From positions 73,474,158 through 73,538,157 of the forward strand of contig OV277864.1 in assembly GCA_922989275.2 (NCBI GenBank): a DNA stretch of 64,000 nt. The letters are read 5' to 3'. This document shows positions 61,641-64,000 of this stretch, one piece after another. Position 1 is the stretch's first letter. Each line of letters opens with the position of its first letter. The translations under genes were made by a program, and so were the position numbers. Source of the DNA: Gari tellinella (Eukaryota; Mollusca; Bivalvia; Cardiida; Psammobiidae). The notes under the pieces were generated by a model. The model was not told the DNA's origin. It made no database searches and worked only from the letters and a program-made list of their open reading frames with translations.

Positions 61641-62830
61641 TCAAAAAAACCCGGTATCTAAACTCTAAATCAGAAACAAACAATTTAGTTTCACAAATGC
61701 TGGAATAAACCTGTTTCTGATTTTACTGTTGGTACTAAACTTAAGATTTCATGAAAAGACTAATATATAATTATATAAGTCTTTATTATGTAACTTGAAC
61801 AATACTTTGTTCCTCGTTACCTTCCTCGTTACCTTCAAAAGTAACATCAACATACAAACATTAAACACAAACAGACTAATGTTTCAATACTCAATAACAT
61901 GAAAAAAGTATACTCTTTTCATCAAATGATAATATAATCAATCAGAGGCCGAATCCTCATAGCGCAAAAACGGCTTAAAAACATTCCCATCGCCTAAAAA
62001 TATGACGAAGGGGTGGATTCAAGACATTTCACAAAATATACAAAAGAAAACAAATTTTAACTCCCGGAACAATTATCAAGTGCCAAATCAGCTATGGTTT
62101 AATGCCGTTATAAATAACATAGTGTTAATTGGAACAAGCTTATATGTAAGACGACGATAAAACGCTACAAAGAAATGTACAAAACGTATTTTATGCAAAC
62201 AGTTATCCCTTCTTTGTAAACATTTATAGCAAATATTGGAGATCCTGATCAGATAATTCATTTTGAATATTCAGATCAAAGTCATCTGTATTTACTTATG
62301 CAAACGGAAGATCCACGATGAAGCTTTAAGAAAAAAACACCCGTTCATTAGCATACATTGCACACTCATTCTTGGCTCAACTAAACATATATTTTCTTGG
62401 CAGATACGTAAGATAATTTTAATGTTCAAAACAATCCTTATAAAATCTTTTTGTACACAATACCTGATACTCTTGAATTGCCTTATGCCAGGTTTGCTGA
62501 AATATGTCATTTACTTTTGCTTTGAAAACAAAATGAAACTTTTTTAAGATTAACATTGGTAGGAATATTCCATAAATAAGAAAATCCATAGCTTTCTAAT
62601 ATATTCTTAACTTCAATTAACCAATTATGTTTACCTTTGTTCAGATCTTCAAGCATAAGTTAATTTTGTGTAGCGACCACTCGTTAAAAATATATTAGTT
62701 ACTGCTAAATGTGGGGTACACATTGCAGAAAACTGCTGTAAAATTTGGTCTGCATTACTTCTTATCCTGCATTAAGCAACTAGATCTACATGTACCAGTA
62801 TATAATTTCATTGAGAGTCGCTAAATACAA
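61640..62830. other. No feature recognised
   Basis: AT-rich sequence in the right arm without a recognised gene or MITE. The open frame at 62263-62547 shows no similarity I recognise. Confidence 0.45.
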
Positions 62831-63070
62831 GTCAAGGATTTGTATTTTATATTATAGCACACGAGAGAAGGCGTTACTCTTGCACACTCAATGCGTTTAT
62901 GACAAAACAAAACCTTATGTCAATTTCAAGCATTTTGGAGTCAGATCAGATGTTGGATAACCTGGCGTATGATCTGGCTCCAAACTGTCTGCTATTCAGG
63001 TTAACAGTGACCGTTTGCAATGAGTTGGCGTTTACTTGCATTGCGTTTGAAACTATAACTCTCCCTTTAA

Positions 63071-63311
63071 CCATATCGGTGCCAGATTAATCGTGAAGTG
63101 TTTACCCCTTCACCGCTTTATAGTCGTCTGCTTCAATATTCTTGTTTGCAATATCGTTTCAAAGTAAGATTCAATGTAGTATGACTTAAGAAATGTCGAT
63201 ACGAGTGTCAAACAGTTTGGATCCTGATCAGACGCCGCGTCACGCGGCGTTTGATCAAGGTCCAAAAACTGTTCACAAAGTCGACTTTATGCGACTTCGG
63301 CGCCGAACAAG
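63071..63311. mobile_element. Family A insertion, TTAA-flanked, right arm only
   Basis: TTAA at 63067-63070 and 63312-63315. The left arm reads GAATGTTTAAAGGCAGAG (40217-40234), a single TTAA, at the homologous point. Core ATCAGACGCCGCGTCACGCG and onward. Confidence 0.9.
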
Positions 63312-63929
63312 TTAACCTTTCTTGCTCTGTGTTCGGAGCATTATTCAAATTAATATCGATATTTTGAAATAGAAAATTTCTCATTATGTGAAAAATTGAT
63401 GCGCGGATAACGTCAAAGATTAATTATTGATTTTGTGTGAATAAGCTGACTACTTTCTTTGACAGCTTATCCATATCGCAATTGAATAATACATCTCCTG
63501 TATACAATATTCGAGAATGTTTTCACATTATTTATATATTAAAACCGTCAGCAGACACATAAATCTTTATTATGAACTTTTTATTCCACCAGAGGTTCTA
63601 CTTATGTGATGACATATATAAGAAATATTCCATGGTAGAAAGCGGAGTGTAGGTATGTATAGCTTGTTTGCTATATTTGGTAAGAAGAAAACACAACAAT
63701 GAGCAGACCGTATGTCCACAAGTGAGTATGACCACCTTTACAGCTAAAATTATGATGAAATTTAAAGGACTAGACTAAATTGGAAATAAGAATAGTCCAA
63801 TCGGTCTGAGGAGAATGAGTTAATTAATATTGTTCTATCCTTAAATCACATGTAAGACAGTTCGAAAATACATGTAGTCATATCATAGTTCCAAACAGCT
63901 TACCAGGTCGGCTTTAGTAAAAAGGCTAA

Positions 63930-64000
63930 TCCTTTGCCTACTGGTCGCGACTTAACCGAGTTTTGCAAACAGTTTGGATCCAGATCAGACGCCGCGTAAC
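63930..64000. mobile_element. Family A MITE cut by the window end
   Basis: CTTTGCCTACTGGTCGCGAC, then GCAAACAGTTTGGATCCAGA and the first half of the core; the second half is outside the window. Confidence 0.75.

Larger units (their letters stand above)
57520..63930 (-). repeat. Right arm of the giant inverted duplication
   Basis: Reverse-complement partner of 39450-47650. The outer edge (about 63925) falls 75 bases before the window end, where a family A element begins, so the arm may extend beyond the window. The inner edge is diffuse. Confidence 0.85.

Overview
The window is metazoan nuclear DNA. It has one AT-rich, intron-bearing protein gene with GT-AG introns, a polyadenylation signal, non-LTR retrotransposons and very many short palindromic DNA transposons. 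The gene structure, the protein divergence and the style of the repeats suggest an invertebrate, most likely a bivalve mollusc. That assignment is an inference.

Region 1 (about 1.2-28.35 kb, + strand) is a single gene for ZFR, the zinc finger RNA-binding protein. I could join 21 coding exons in phase (1224 to 27486) into one frame of 926 codons. It has an Ala/Gln/Tyr-rich N-terminus, three dsRNA-type C2H2 zinc fingers, a basic and acidic helical linker, a C-terminal DZF domain and a terminal basic stretch. The 5' noncoding exon(s) and the promoter were not located. The 3' UTR ends near an AATAAA at 28326 and carries a perfect 27-bp-arm palindrome. Nearly every larger intron holds palindromic MITEs.

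Region 2 (28.4-39.4 kb) shows no host gene. It is a pile of MITEs, a local duplication (30.4-31.7 kb) and a 3.6-kb segment with long terminal inverted repeats (34.85-38.45 kb). That segment carries a fragment of an uncharacterised repeat-borne ORF and a decayed RTE-like reverse transcriptase.

Region 3 (39.4-64 kb) is a giant, imperfect inverted duplication. Its arms lie at about 39.45-47.65 and 57.5-63.9 kb, around a spacer of about 10 kb. The spacer holds a 5'-truncated non-LTR retrotransposon with an intact endonuclease-reverse transcriptase frame (51.74-55.14 kb, - strand). Because the arms are paralogous, insertions in one arm can be read against an empty site in the other. This gives target duplications directly: TTAA, TA, TAA and CTG for different MITE families.

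Families are labelled A-N here for reference only. A, C and K: TTAA targets with CCC...GGG ends, piggyBac-like. B, F, G, L and M: TA targets with CAGT...ACTG ends, Tc1/mariner/pogo-like. H, I and J: 3-bp targets or GGGCC ends, Harbinger-like. D, E and N: palindromic or dispersed repeats of unclear class. The most unusual pattern is that near-identical palindromic cores are shared by families with different ends and different target sites (A, B and G share one core; C and F share another).
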